Source: Tatlockia sp.
GTDB lineage: Bacteria; Pseudomonadota; Gammaproteobacteria; Legionellales; Legionellaceae
NCBI GenBank assembly: GCA_013697955.1
Contig: JACCVV010000089.1
Span: 62,001 to 126,000 of the forward strand
Reading direction: 5' to 3'
DNA length: 64,000 nt
Made by a program: the position numbers and the translations under genes. Positions 49,252-58,426 of this stretch are shown here, one piece after another; within the stretch, counting starts at the first letter, position 1, and every line of letters starts with the position of its first letter. The notes beneath the pieces were generated by a model. It worked only from the letters and a program-made list of their open reading frames with translations, was not told where the DNA came from and searched no databases.

Positions 49252-50385
49252 TTATTTTTCTTCAACTTTCGGATCAGCCTGGTTACTTGGTTGAATGTTA
49301 TTATTAATAGCAATGCGGCTGCCATTTTTAAGTTTAAGCTGGCCTGAAGTAACCACTATGTCACCTTTTTTTAAGCCTTTTAAAACGGCAACCTGATCCC
49401 CTCGAGAATCGCCAAGGATAACAAATACCTGTCTTACTGTAAGAATTAGCTGATTTTTATCATCTTTCTTACCCTCATCAACAACGATATAGGCAATATC
49501 GCCATAGGGATTAAAGGTGATTGCAGATTGGGGAACGGTAATATAATTTATTGGATTAGCTACATCGACTTCAACCTGTGCAAACATGCCAGGGGTCAAA
49601 ATCAATTTTGGATTGGGAATCGTTGCCTCAATTAGAACGTTGCGTGAGGCTGATTCAACAGCGGGTTGAATTGTAGTGATCCTTCCATTAAAAATTCGGC
49701 CCGGAAAAGTATCTACGGTGATAGTTACCGCCTGATTGTTTTTTAATTTTGCCAAGGCTTGCTGAGGCATAAAAAAGTCGGCGTAAATCGGATCAAGGGC
49801 TTGCAAGGTAGTAACAATATTTCCCACATTCAAATATTGTCCTGGATTGATATTATTGATACCGACCCTTCCAGTAAAAGGCGCTTTTATTGTCTTTTTT
49901 TCAACAGTAGCTGTTTGTTCTTCAACCTGTGCCTGTAATTTTTTAAGATTCCATTCATCCGTATCGACAACCTGCTTGGCCACAGCTCGGGCAGCAAATT
50001 GTCTTTTATCCCTTTCATAGGTAATTTTGGCCAGTTCTACTTGAGCCTGTAATGCATGTAATAAACCAATTTCTGCAGCCGCATTTAACTGCACCATGAC
50101 CTGACCTTTTTGAACTTCAGCACCCGGCGTGAAATGGATTGTTTGCACCATTCCGGGAAGTTCGGTCGTTACATTCACACCTACACGTGCACGCAAACTT
50201 CCTACCGCTTTAAGTTTTGGTTGCCATAAAGAGGACGTTATCTTCATGGTCGATACAGTTTTAATGGGTGAACTCACAGTTTTTAGATATTGTTGAATCA
50301 TGAGGCCTTTATAATATTTCCAGGCAAAAATCAGGCTAAACACAATTGCCACGGAAAATAACATAATGATCATCTGTTTTTTCAA
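49252..50385 (-). CDS. RND efflux periplasmic adaptor (membrane fusion protein)
   Basis: A 377-residue adaptor anchored by an N-terminal helix (about residues 5-23), beginning at a TTG with AGAGAGA upstream. The lipoyl half-motifs TTELPGMVQTIHFTPGAEVQKGQ and IKAPFTGRVGINNINPGQYL flank a coiled-coil hairpin (about 105-150). A beta-barrel domain with LDPIYADFFMPQQAL and a membrane-proximal domain follow. It should link the pump at 46119 to the outer-membrane factor at 50458. Confidence 0.92.
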   Translation of the reverse strand: MKKQMIIMLFSVAIVFSLIFAWKYYKGLMIQQYLKTVSSPIKTVSTMKITSSLWQPKLKAVGSLRARVGVNVTTELPGMVQTIHFTPGAEVQKGQVMVQLNAAAEIGLLHALQAQVELAKITYERDKRQFAARAVAKQVVDTDEWNLKKLQAQVEEQTATVEKKTIKAPFTGRVGINNINPGQYLNVGNIVTTLQALDPIYADFFMPQQALAKLKNNQAVTITVDTFPGRIFNGRITTIQPAVESASRNVLIEATIPNPKLILTPGMFAQVEVDVANPINYITVPQSAITFNPYGDIAYIVVDEGKKDDKNQLILTVRQVFVILGDSRGDQVAVLKGLKKGDIVVTSGQLKLKNGSRIAINNNIQPSNQADPKVEEK

Positions 50386-50457
50386 GAAAATCTCTCTATT
50401 AAAGACAAAGTTTTAGTCAGATATATTTATTAATATCTGCCATCCATATTGCCAGAT

Positions 50458-51951
50458 TTATAAACATTGTTTCTTACACCAAGGCTTATGCCACCAACCG
50501 CCACCCAAAGCCTGGAATAAAGCTGCTGTATCTGCATAGCGGGTAGCTTGAGCTTTGATTCGATTTAGTCGTGTTTGTTCATACTGCTGTTGGTTATTTA
50601 ATAAATTAATGTAATTCGCAGCCCCTAAACGGTATTGTTGCATTGTTAAATTTAAAGCCTGACGCGCTGCATTTTCAGCAATAACTTGGGCTTTAAGCGC
50701 TCGTGCATCCGTTTCAAGTGCACGTAATACATCGGCTACATTCCGGAATGCTTGCAAAACAGTCTGCCGATATTGTGCCTCTGCTTGTTGATAGGCATTA
50801 ATATTTGCACGTCGTTGCGCAAGTAAAGCGCCACCATGGAAAATGGGTTGAGCAGCCTGCGCCATAATTGACCAAATACTACTTTGATGTGAAAAGAGAT
50901 TTGATAGTTTAGAACTTACAAAACCATAGGAGGCTGTTAACGTAATTTGCGGTAATAAATTTGCAGTTGCAACGCCTATTTCAGCTAAAGCTGCATGCAT
51001 AGTCGCTTCTGCAGCTCTTATATCCGGACGTTGGCGAACCAGCATTGAAGGTAAACTAACGGGTATTCCAATAGGAAGTTTCATTTTATTCAGATCAAGT
51101 TTGGGCAACTCTTCATCTGGAAAAGCACCTACCAACGCAGTCAAGGCATGCTTGTTATTCGACAAAGCCTTTTCCAAGGGTGGTAATGTTGCTTTGGATT
51201 GTTCGAGCAAGGTTTGCTGGGTAAAGACGCTAGCCATCGAAATGGCGCCTAAATTAAATTGGGTTTTTAAAATATTATAAAGGGTCTGCTGTTGCCTGAT
51301 TAGTAATTTGGTTACATTTATTTGAGCTTGCAAAGAAGCGACTGTGACTGCGGTGGTAACTATATTTGAGGTCAAAGTTAAATAGGTAGCTATTACCTGA
51401 AATTGCTGATAATCCACTTTGGCAGCAAAAGACTCGATTTGTCGTCTTGAGCCACCCCAAACATCGAGATTATAGGTTGCGTTAACAGAAACATTATAAA
51501 GATTAAAGGTGAATGCTTTTGGCCTGTTAGTAACATCACCGCCGCCAATAGCTACTGTTGAATAGCGTTGTCTTTGCGCTGAAGCGTTGGCGTCAACCGC
51601 TGGAAATAATAAATTTCCAACCTGAACATTTAAATTTTCCTGCGCAAGCCTTAATGCTGCGGTGGCAGCAGCAACATTCGGGTTACAAGCTAAGCCTCTG
51701 CGAATTAATTTATTAATTTCAGGTGAGCGATATAATTCCCACCAAAGTAAGGGAACATCAGTATTATGCAAAAAAACCTGTGCTTGCCCTCCAGGGGCCA
51801 AAATCTGAGCGGTTTTTGCAGGTAAACGCGGGCGCTCTTCATAGCCTTTTACTCTTGGAGGCATTGGTTTATGGAAATTGGGACCAACCATGCAAGCAGT
51901 TAAAAAAATAGAAAGAAGAACTGAGCTTGTTTTAAGCCTGTTAATCCGCAC
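50458..51951 (-). CDS. RND efflux outer-membrane factor, NodT/OprM-like lipoprotein
   Basis: A 497-residue TolC-family protein. The start is a GTG with AGGA upstream; the signal peptide ends in the lipobox LTAC, so it is a lipoprotein. Two TolC repeats are visible with WWELYRSPEINKLIRRGLACNPNV at the start of the first, RPDIRAAEATMHAA between them and QQYRLGAANYINLLNNQQQYEQTR in the second. It would form the outer-membrane exit duct for the pump. It is the first gene of the cluster, 57 bases after tilS; they may share some transcription. Confidence 0.92.
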   Translation of the reverse strand: MRINRLKTSSVLLSIFLTACMVGPNFHKPMPPRVKGYEERPRLPAKTAQILAPGGQAQVFLHNTDVPLLWWELYRSPEINKLIRRGLACNPNVAAATAALRLAQENLNVQVGNLLFPAVDANASAQRQRYSTVAIGGGDVTNRPKAFTFNLYNVSVNATYNLDVWGGSRRQIESFAAKVDYQQFQVIATYLTLTSNIVTTAVTVASLQAQINVTKLLIRQQQTLYNILKTQFNLGAISMASVFTQQTLLEQSKATLPPLEKALSNNKHALTALVGAFPDEELPKLDLNKMKLPIGIPVSLPSMLVRQRPDIRAAEATMHAALAEIGVATANLLPQITLTASYGFVSSKLSNLFSHQSSIWSIMAQAAQPIFHGGALLAQRRANINAYQQAEAQYRQTVLQAFRNVADVLRALETDARALKAQVIAENAARQALNLTMQQYRLGAANYINLLNNQQQYEQTRLNRIKAQATRYADTAALFQALGGGWWHKPWCKKQCL

Positions 51952-52008
51952 TTATTACATTCCTTTGCTCGTCTTTGAAACTATCTATTTTGATGGTAAA
52001 TCAATTAA

Positions 52009-53310
52009 TTACTTTATAAAAGGCTTTGCTGTTAATACAAGCTCAAATGCCTCGAATTTAGCAGTAGTTTCACCATAGAAATAATCCGATATGGCATAAC
52101 CGACAACCAGGGCTAATTGATCATTTATATATAGAAGAGGAATGCGGTCACGCAGCCAGGGTGGAACTTTCCATTCCTGAAATAATTTTTTCAATTGTTT
52201 CTGTTGACCGTGCCAGCAAAATAATTCCCCGCCTTGGCGAAATCGTATTTCTATTTGACTTAGCTCAGGCACCAATAAACCATGGTTTGCCTTAATTACA
52301 TTGAGTTGCCCTAAACCCGCAATAGACAAAGTGCGTGGAAAATCTGACCAGATTAGGGGTTTAAAAAGGACTGGTTCTTCAACTTTTGTCAGATAAAGAT
52401 TTTGTTGATAACGACGGACACAGTTCCCCTTCCAAATAATTTTAGGACTTGCGTCTTCTCTAACTTGAATAAGCTCTTTAATAAAACAGTTAAAGGTTTT
52501 GGTATCAGGTACCTTGACCTGATTAAGTTTAAACCAAAATCTGATTACGTTTGAAAGTCTCCCTGTTTCTAAATCGCAAAGAGAAGCAAGGGGTAACACA
52601 GATGTAGGTCTATTGAGCGAAGGACAGTCAAGTTTCGCAAGCGCTTCCAAATTGCTTTGAGCCTGTTGACAATGTTTGGTGGTTCGTACCAGGTTTTTCG
52701 CTACATCCGGCCAACGAGAGTCTATCTCGGGTAAAATTTTTAGTCGTAAATAATTTCTGGAAAAATCCATATTCTGATTAGATTCATCATTAATCCATTC
52801 TAAATGATGAGCTTTAGCATAGTTCTCAAGAGTTTGGCGAGAATATTCTAAAAAGGGGCGTAAGAGGCTGGCACCAGCAAATTCTTTTTGAGCGGGCATC
52901 GCGCTAAGACCATCAACACCGGCGCCTCTAAAAAGCTGAAGGAGCAGAGTTTCTGCCTGATCATCCAAGTGGTGGCCAAGAATTAGGCAATCCTCAGATT
53001 CAAGCTCGGTTGCGAAAGCCTTATATCGAGCTTTGCGAGCTTCTTCTTCAATATTAGCCAGCCTCCCAAAATCAACTGACTTGATAGTCAGCCTAACGCC
53101 CAATTGCTTGGTAAATGTTTGACAGTGACTTTGCCATCTGAGAGCGTTTGGACTAAGACCGTGATTAACATGCACCGCGATCAATTTGCTTTTTAAAATC
53201 GGGTGAATTGCGAGATTATGGAGCAGCACAGTCGAATCCAGGCCACCGCTAAAGCCAACAAAGAGGCACTTGTATTGACTTAAAAGCTCTAGCCAGAGCG
53301 AATTAATCAC
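52009..53310 (-). CDS. tilS: tRNA(Ile)-lysidine synthase
   Basis: The enzyme that makes lysidine at C34 of tRNA-Ile(CAU), allowing AUA decoding. The PP-loop [10 protein letters not shown] is near the N-terminus, followed by [10 protein letters not shown] and [20 protein letters not shown], and a C-terminal TilS domain ([13 protein letters not shown]...[20 protein letters not shown]). No ATG precedes the PP-loop at a sensible place; the GTG at 53310 overlaps the accA stop by eight bases and gives 433 residues. Another GTG lies at 53316 and the frame is open to 53358. accA-tilS is a common proteobacterial order. Confidence 0.93.
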   Translation of the reverse strand: MINSLWLELLSQYKCLFVGFSGGLDSTVLLHNLAIHPILKSKLIAVHVNHGLSPNALRWQSHCQTFTKQLGVRLTIKSVDFGRLANIEEEARKARYKAFATELESEDCLILGHHLDDQAETLLLQLFRGAGVDGLSAMPAQKEFAGASLLRPFLEYSRQTLENYAKAHHLEWINDESNQNMDFSRNYLRLKILPEIDSRWPDVAKNLVRTTKHCQQAQSNLEALAKLDCPSLNRPTSVLPLASLCDLETGRLSNVIRFWFKLNQVKVPDTKTFNCFIKELIQVREDASPKIIWKGNCVRRYQQNLYLTKVEEPVLFKPLIWSDFPRTLSIAGLGQLNVIKANHGLLVPELSQIEIRFRQGGELFCWHGQQKQLKKLFQEWKVPPWLRDRIPLLYINDQLALVVGYAISDYFYGETTAKFEAFELVLTAKPFIK

Positions 53311-54256
53311 AAGCACCCATTGCCATAAATTTCTCGTAGCGAAGCTGCAACAGCTCATCTATAGGTAGTGAATTTAATGCGCTTAACTCATCAACCAAAA
53401 GTGTTTTTAAGCGAGAAGTCATATCTTCCAAATTGCGATGCGCACCGCCTAAGGGCTCTTTGATAACCTCATCAATTAAGCCATATTCATAAATTTTTTC
53501 TGCAGTAATTCCCATTGCTTTGGCTGCATCGCTTGCCTTTGCAGGGTCCTTCCAAAGAATAGAGGCACAGCCTTCGGGAGATATTACAGAGTAGATACTA
53601 TATTGAAGCATCAGAACCCTATCACCTACTCCTATAGCTAAAGCACCTCCAGAACCAGCTTCACCAGTTACGGTGCAAATAATTTGCGTTTTTAATTTAG
53701 CCATCTCAAGTAAGTTTCTTGCAATTGCTTCAGACTGATTCCGCTCTTCTGCACCAATTCCTGGATAGGCACCGGCAGTATCTATAAAGGTAAAAATGGG
53801 GATTCCAAATTTTTCAGCCATTTTCATCAGTCTTAACGCTTTCCGGTATTCCTCAGGACGCGCCATTCCAAAATTGCGATAAACCTTTTCCTTTGTTCGC
53901 TTTCCTTTCTGATGACCTAAAATCATTACTGGCTCACCATTCAGACGAGCGAGGCCACCAATAATGGCTGGAGCGCTCGAATAATGCCTGTCGCCATGCA
54001 ACTCTTGAAAGTCAGTGAATATATTTTCAATATAATCGGTTGTCTGAGGACGCAGGGGATGTCTTGCCATTTGTGCAACCTGCCAGGGCTCCAGATTGGA
54101 GAAGATATGTGCGGTTAATTCACCTGATTTGGCTTCAAGGCGGGCAATTTCTTCACTCAAATTGACTTCATTATCAGAACCTACCATGCGTAGTGCATGA
54201 ATTTTTTGATTCAACTCCTCGATGGGTTGCTCGTAATCCAAAAATTGTCGACTCAT
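53303..54256 (-). CDS. accA: Acetyl-CoA carboxylase carboxyltransferase subunit alpha
   Basis: A 317-residue subunit of the carboxyltransferase that makes malonyl-CoA for fatty acid synthesis. Visible segments: [15 protein letters not shown] at the start, [54 protein letters not shown], and [20 protein letters not shown]. Length matches the E. coli protein. It runs into tilS by an eight-base overlap. birA, whose product biotinylates the AccB partner, lies nearby on the other strand. Confidence 0.97.
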   Translation of the reverse strand: MSRQFLDYEQPIEELNQKIHALRMVGSDNEVNLSEEIARLEAKSGELTAHIFSNLEPWQVAQMARHPLRPQTTDYIENIFTDFQELHGDRHYSSAPAIIGGLARLNGEPVMILGHQKGKRTKEKVYRNFGMARPEEYRKALRLMKMAEKFGIPIFTFIDTAGAYPGIGAEERNQSEAIARNLLEMAKLKTQIICTVTGEAGSGGALAIGVGDRVLMLQYSIYSVISPEGCASILWKDPAKASDAAKAMGITAEKIYEYGLIDEVIKEPLGGAHRNLEDMTSRLKTLLVDELSALNSLPIDELLQLRYEKFMAMGACD

Positions 54257-54348
54257 TTATTTACTCGTTTGGCGAATTTATTTTGATGCGCTATGATAAC
54301 CGCAACTGCTTTTTGACGCTACCTTTGCCAGCATATTGAGATTCCCTC

Positions 54349-55086
54349 GTGTTACTAAATGTTAAATATATTCCCCCTGAAGATTGTCAATTAAAAAAAA
54401 ATAGTATCGATATTTGGGAATTTCCATTGAATATACTGCCTCCATTAGCAAGAACAATTCTTAATGCAGATGAGCTAAACCGGGCTGATCGATATTATTT
54501 TGAAAGGCATAAACGACGTTTTACTGTAGCACGTGCTCTCTTACGTATTATTCTTGGACATTATTTGCAAAAGAATGGGAAATCTCTGAATTTTATTTAC
54601 AATAAACATGGAAAGCCCGAACTGAAAAATTCCAGCTCTTTACAATTTAATCTAAGTCATTCTAGGGATTTAGCCTTAGTAGCAATTGGTCAACAATTTT
54701 CTTTAGGGGTTGATTTAGAATTTTATTCAGCCCGCCCCTATGATGGGATTGCCAAACATTTATTTTCAGAGCAGGAATTAGCTTTATTTTTAACTCTGCC
54801 AAATTATTTGAAACCACAGGCTTTTTTTAATATTTGGGCCTCGAAAGAAGCCTTTATAAAAGGCTGCGGCTTAGGACTCGCTTACCCAACCAAGCTTTTT
54901 ACTGTACCTGTTTTTGGTGCTGAAGCTAAATCTATTAAGGATGATGTTTTTAAAAATATATGGCAGCTAAGTTCATTTATGCCAAAAATAGGATGTGCAG
55001 CAGCACTTTGTCATCATCCTGAAGTCACTGAAATCCAATATATTAGGATTAATGATTCTGAAAAATTCCTTGCACATTTTTATTAG
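54349..55086 (+). CDS. 4'-phosphopantetheinyl transferase, Sfp type
   Basis: A 245-residue enzyme of the Sfp/AcpT superfamily that primes carrier proteins with phosphopantetheine from coenzyme A. Three family motifs are seen: HGKPEL (motif 1), LGVDLEFYSAR (motif 2, Mg2+-binding Asp) and FFNIWASKEAFIKGCGLGL (motif 3, WxxKEA). It starts with GTG at 54349; the ribosome site is weak. Length fits the two-lobe Sfp type that serves polyketide or peptide synthases, rather than the short AcpS type. No synthase gene is nearby. Confidence 0.88.
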   Translation: MLLNVKYIPPEDCQLKKNSIDIWEFPLNILPPLARTILNADELNRADRYYFERHKRRFTVARALLRIILGHYLQKNGKSLNFIYNKHGKPELKNSSSLQFNLSHSRDLALVAIGQQFSLGVDLEFYSARPYDGIAKHLFSEQELALFLTLPNYLKPQAFFNIWASKEAFIKGCGLGLAYPTKLFTVPVFGAEAKSIKDDVFKNIWQLSSFMPKIGCAAALCHHPEVTEIQYIRINDSEKFLAHFY

Positions 55087-55157
55087 CTTTAAGCTGATTT
55101 GTATAATTGAAAAACCTGAGATAATCTAAATTTGTGACTGATTAATAGGGACATCTG

Positions 55158-55718
55158 ATGACTAAAGCACAAATTAAATTGAAGTCTGAAAAAGCTGCAC
55201 TTAAACGTAATTGGGGTTGGCTTTTAGCCTTAGGTATTTTATTCGTAATCTTAGGCTGTATTGGTTTAGGAATGGTTGTCGGACTTACGCTAGCATCCAT
55301 GCTCTTTCTCGGAATTATCCTTATCATCGCAGGCTGCTCTCAATTTATCGATGTCGCCAATGCCCAAGGTTGGGACGGTGTAGCCTGGCATGCTTTCATT
55401 GCTGCTTTATATATAATTGGCGGTTGCATCGTTATATATGATCCTTTTCTTGCCTCAGCTTTAATCACCGCTTTATTAGCAAGCGTTCTTATTATAATCG
55501 GTGTTAGCCGTTTCATTATGGCCATCCAACTTAAAGATTCTCCGGGTTGGTTATGGATGTTTCTTGCGGGGATTGTAGCCACTGCTTTAGGGATCATGAT
55601 TTTGATGCATTGGCCAGTATCTAGCCTATGGGTGATTGGTTTATTTATAGCAATTGAATTGATTGTAGATGGCTGGGCATATATCTTTTTAGCTCTCGGC
55701 TTACGCCGCATGATTTAA
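55158..55718 (+). CDS. HdeD-like membrane protein (DUF308)
   Basis: A 186-residue protein with six hydrophobic helices in three pairs, as in HdeD, the E. coli acid-resistance membrane protein. Helix starts show the family's small-residue pattern (GWLLALGILFVILGCIGLG, LLASVLIIIGVSRFI, GLFIAIELIVDG). Molecular role is not known in detail. GGGA before the ATG supports the start. It stands between the transferase and birA genes. Confidence 0.8.
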   Translation: MTKAQIKLKSEKAALKRNWGWLLALGILFVILGCIGLGMVVGLTLASMLFLGIILIIAGCSQFIDVANAQGWDGVAWHAFIAALYIIGGCIVIYDPFLASALITALLASVLIIIGVSRFIMAIQLKDSPGWLWMFLAGIVATALGIMILMHWPVSSLWVIGLFIAIELIVDGWAYIFLALGLRRMI

Positions 55719-55799
55719 TGTCTTTATAGCCCCGGAACGGGGCCTTATTACATTAACAAATTTTGTTATACTAGCGAAAATTTCTAGCCTTCCAAACTG

Positions 55800-56798
55800 A
55801 TGAAACGTTTTTCTGAATCTGAATTAAAAATTCTTCATTTACTTTCTGACAGAACCTGCTATTCCATTGAATATATAGCTTTACACCTAAACTTATCCAT
55901 TCCAGAAGTTTTAAGACTTTTGAATCAGTTAACAGAATTAGATTTAGCCATCAAGCATGTACCCATGAAAGGTTATCAACTTTCTAAGCCTATTCAAATT
56001 CTTGATGAGCAAATAATTAGGCAAAATTTAGAACTGAGGGGCTATAGGAATCCATTTAATTTTCATTTGTTTGCGGAATTAAATTCTACTAATCAGTTTC
56101 TAAAGGAATTACCCTTAGACACAGTTCCTGATATTTGCTGCGCTGAAAAACAGACTCAAGGTCGCGGCCGTTTTGGTAGAAAATGGATCTCTCCTTTCGG
56201 GGAGAATATCTATTTTTCAGGTCGATGGAATCTTGAATGTAGCCTAGCTGATTTATCGGGCCTAAGCCTTGTGGTGGGCTTAGCTACATTAGCTTCTTTA
56301 AAACATAGTCTGAGCACTGAAGATATCCGCATCAAATGGCCTAATGATATCTTGTGGGGCAATAAAAAGCTTTGCGGCATTCTAATTGAATTAGGTAATA
56401 TTAGTTCTAATTGTGCACAAGTCATTATTGGCATCGGTTTGAATGTTAATACGGCTACTCAAGATCAGCCAAAGGTAGGATTACCATGGTGTTCTTTATA
56501 CGAAATCACAGATAATTATTTTGATAGAAACAAAATTATTGCGGACTTGATTTTCCATCTAAGAAACTATTTGGCTAGTTTTTTTATAAGCGGCTTTAGT
56601 TTTTTTATGGACGAGTGGAAGAATTTCGATTATCTAAGGGGCCAATTTGTACAGGTTTCTCAGTCAGCTGGGTTTTTAAGCGGAACAGCTTGTGGGGTTA
56701 ATGAACAGGGACAGCTTGTCCTCCTCGACGAAAAAGACATTACACACAATATATCATCGGGTGATGCTTCACTTGGAACTTCTTTGAAAGAATTTTGA
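55800..56798 (+). CDS. birA: BirA, biotin ligase and probable repressor
   Basis: A 332-residue two-part protein. Residues 1-70 form a winged helix (SIEYIALHLNLSIPEVLRLLNQL), and 80-270 the biotin protein ligase core with STNQFLKEL, GRGRFGRKWISPFGENIYFS (the biotinyl-AMP loop, GRGRxGRxW), IKWPNDILWGNKKLCGILIE and a C-terminal SH3-like domain. It attaches biotin to AccB. The N-terminal domain suggests that it also represses biotin genes; no bio operon is in this window. Confidence 0.95.
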   Translation: MKRFSESELKILHLLSDRTCYSIEYIALHLNLSIPEVLRLLNQLTELDLAIKHVPMKGYQLSKPIQILDEQIIRQNLELRGYRNPFNFHLFAELNSTNQFLKELPLDTVPDICCAEKQTQGRGRFGRKWISPFGENIYFSGRWNLECSLADLSGLSLVVGLATLASLKHSLSTEDIRIKWPNDILWGNKKLCGILIELGNISSNCAQVIIGIGLNVNTATQDQPKVGLPWCSLYEITDNYFDRNKIIADLIFHLRNYLASFFISGFSFFMDEWKNFDYLRGQFVQVSQSAGFLSGTACGVNEQGQLVLLDEKDITHNISSGDASLGTSLKEF

Positions 56799-56802
56799 TT
56801 TT

Positions 56803-56837
56803 GTCCCGAGTTTTGAACCTCCTGTTCAACTCGGGAC
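56803..56837. terminator. Hairpin between birA and csrA
   Basis: A long stem, GTCCCGAGTT (56803-56812) with AACTCGGGAC (56828-56837), extended inward by GAAC/GTTC after a two-base bulge, loop CTCCT. It lies five bases past the birA stop and 25 bases before the convergent csrA stop. No T-run follows on either strand, so termination is likely but not certain. Confidence 0.55.
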
Positions 56838-56862
56838 GGAACGACTGCGGATGGAATCCGGT

Positions 56863-57060
56863 TTATTCTGGTTCTTCTTCACTTTCTGGTGCTTCTTTTT
56901 CTTGCTGAATGCGTAGATAAATCTCTTCTCGATGTACAGAAACATCTTTTGGTGCATTTATACCTAAGCGCACTTGATTTCCCTTTACACCTAAAACAGT
57001 GATATTTACATCATCACCAATAATCAATGTTTCACCTATACGACGGGTCAAAATTAACAT
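56863..57060 (-). CDS. csrA: Carbon storage regulator CsrA
   Basis: A 65-residue RNA-binding protein. [34 protein letters not shown] with [13 protein letters not shown] matches CsrA through both the beta-strand core and the RNA-binding VHREEI edge; Arg6 (LTRR) and Arg44-type residues are present. A short acidic tail ([10 protein letters not shown]) follows. In Legionella, CsrA represses transmissive-phase traits and is relieved by RsmY/RsmZ. AGGGAGA seven bases before the ATG is a strong ribosome site. Legionella often carry several csrA paralogues; the full-length core suggests the main one. Confidence 0.95.
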   Translation of the reverse strand: MLILTRRIGETLIIGDDVNITVLGVKGNQVRLGINAPKDVSVHREEIYLRIQQEKEAPESEEEPE

Positions 57061-57230
57061 GACAAAATCTCCCTTCTACACAAGCAGTCACCCTCTTTTC
57101 ATAGAAAAAATCCATGGGGCCCTTGGTGACTACACTCTGTTTAATAATAAACCATTTTCTTCATTGTTCAATTGCAAGTTTACACAACCTTTCTTAACGG
57201 AATATTAAGAAATAAAATTTAAGAGTGAAA

Positions 57231-58280
57231 TTATCCTTTTCTTACGCCCTTAAGTTTTAAAGTCAGAAAAACCAACGGTAGGTAAGCAATCAATACACCC
57301 AAACTGCTGTCAATTAAATCAAAACCGACAGCTATTGCCATAGGAAACAACCAAAACAAGTTGATAGCCAAAACACCCAAGGTTACCGGAAGATGTTTAC
57401 CGAAATACCGTGAGGCATGTTGATAAGCATGGCTGCGGTGCGCTTCGAAAAGTACCTCTCCACGCATTCCACGGAGCAACAATGTTACCGTAGCATCGAC
57501 AATAAAAACACCCATAAGTATCAACCAGGACCAAAAAAAATTTGATTTAACCATCATTGCTTGAATTGACAGTATTCCTATTACCAATCCTAAAAATCCA
57601 CTACCCACATCACCCATAAAAATCTTGGCAGGCGGAAAATTCCAAAACAAGAATCCGCCAACAGCCATTGCCAAACAAAGGGGTAGAAAAACAGCACTAT
57701 AATTACCTGAAAGATAATATAAAAGTGAACCACCCAAACAGACAGTTAGTGCCTCAACTGCTGCGATACCGTCTATTCCATCCATAAAATTATATAAATT
57801 CAACAACCAAACCAAATACAAAATAGCTAGCAGGTTAGCTATGACGCCCGCAGTCAAAGTCAAACCAAATATAGCGATTGACGGCATGCCACCTAAGCCG
57901 TAAACGGCAAAGGCACAGGCTAGAAAATGTCCCATCAAGCGCCATTTTGCAGAGACGTCTTTCCGATCGTCTAAAAATCCAATCAGGGCTATAAGAAACC
58001 CTGCACCTGATAAAGCCACCGCAAGTGGGAAGCTTATGAAGTGATTGCTAAATAAATAAGAAACCGAGATTAAAAAACAAAAAACAAATGATAATCCACC
58101 ACCACGGGGAGTCGGAGCGACGTGCGAACTGCGCTCATTCGGAATATCAACCATTTTTGTTACTAAAGCATAGCGAAGAAGCACCCAGGTCAGAGTATAG
58201 GATAAGGAGAAAATAAAGAAATAAAATAACCAACCCATATAAGAATCGCTAAAAAACGTCAGATTATAAAATAAATTCAT
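57231..58280 (-). CDS. Undecaprenyl-phosphate sugar-1-phosphate transferase, WecA/WbpL-like
   Basis: A 349-residue integral membrane enzyme with about ten helices of the MraY/WecA superfamily, which start O-antigen or other surface polysaccharides by moving a HexNAc-1-phosphate onto undecaprenyl phosphate. Seen: DIPNERSSHVAPTPRGGGL (substrate loop), GFLDDRKDVSAKWR (the DD Mg2+ motif), NLYNFMDGIDGIAAVEAL and PPAKIFMGDVGSGFLG, and the EAHRSHAYQHA C-terminal loop with the HxH motif. The epimerase and glycosyltransferase at 61591-63631 may belong to the same pathway. Confidence 0.88.
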   Translation of the reverse strand: MNLFYNLTFFSDSYMGWLFYFFIFSLSYTLTWVLLRYALVTKMVDIPNERSSHVAPTPRGGGLSFVFCFLISVSYLFSNHFISFPLAVALSGAGFLIALIGFLDDRKDVSAKWRLMGHFLACAFAVYGLGGMPSIAIFGLTLTAGVIANLLAILYLVWLLNLYNFMDGIDGIAAVEALTVCLGGSLLYYLSGNYSAVFLPLCLAMAVGGFLFWNFPPAKIFMGDVGSGFLGLVIGILSIQAMMVKSNFFWSWLILMGVFIVDATVTLLLRGMRGEVLFEAHRSHAYQHASRYFGKHLPVTLGVLAINLFWLFPMAIAVGFDLIDSSLGVLIAYLPLVFLTLKLKGVRKG

Positions 58281-58426
58281 AGGCCTGTCGCTAATTTTTT
58301 ATTAGAAATTTAAGATAAAATTCATTAGCCTCGGAGTCTCAGGTTTAATGCCTAAAATCTATAATATTTATTTAAAAATTGCTTAACAAATGTTATCTTC
58401 TCAAAAAAATCAATAACTTTAAAAGC

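Noticed and set aside
57190-57212. TTTCTTAA...TTAAGAAA inverted repeat past the WecA-like gene.
   Set aside because: All A/T-rich and weak; such repeats are expected by chance in this composition.
58295-58316. TTAGAAATTTAAGA, similar to the LetA-type box that precedes rsmY/rsmZ.
   Set aside because: Two mismatches in the right half and no promoter or hairpin-rich RNA with repeated GGA motifs downstream.
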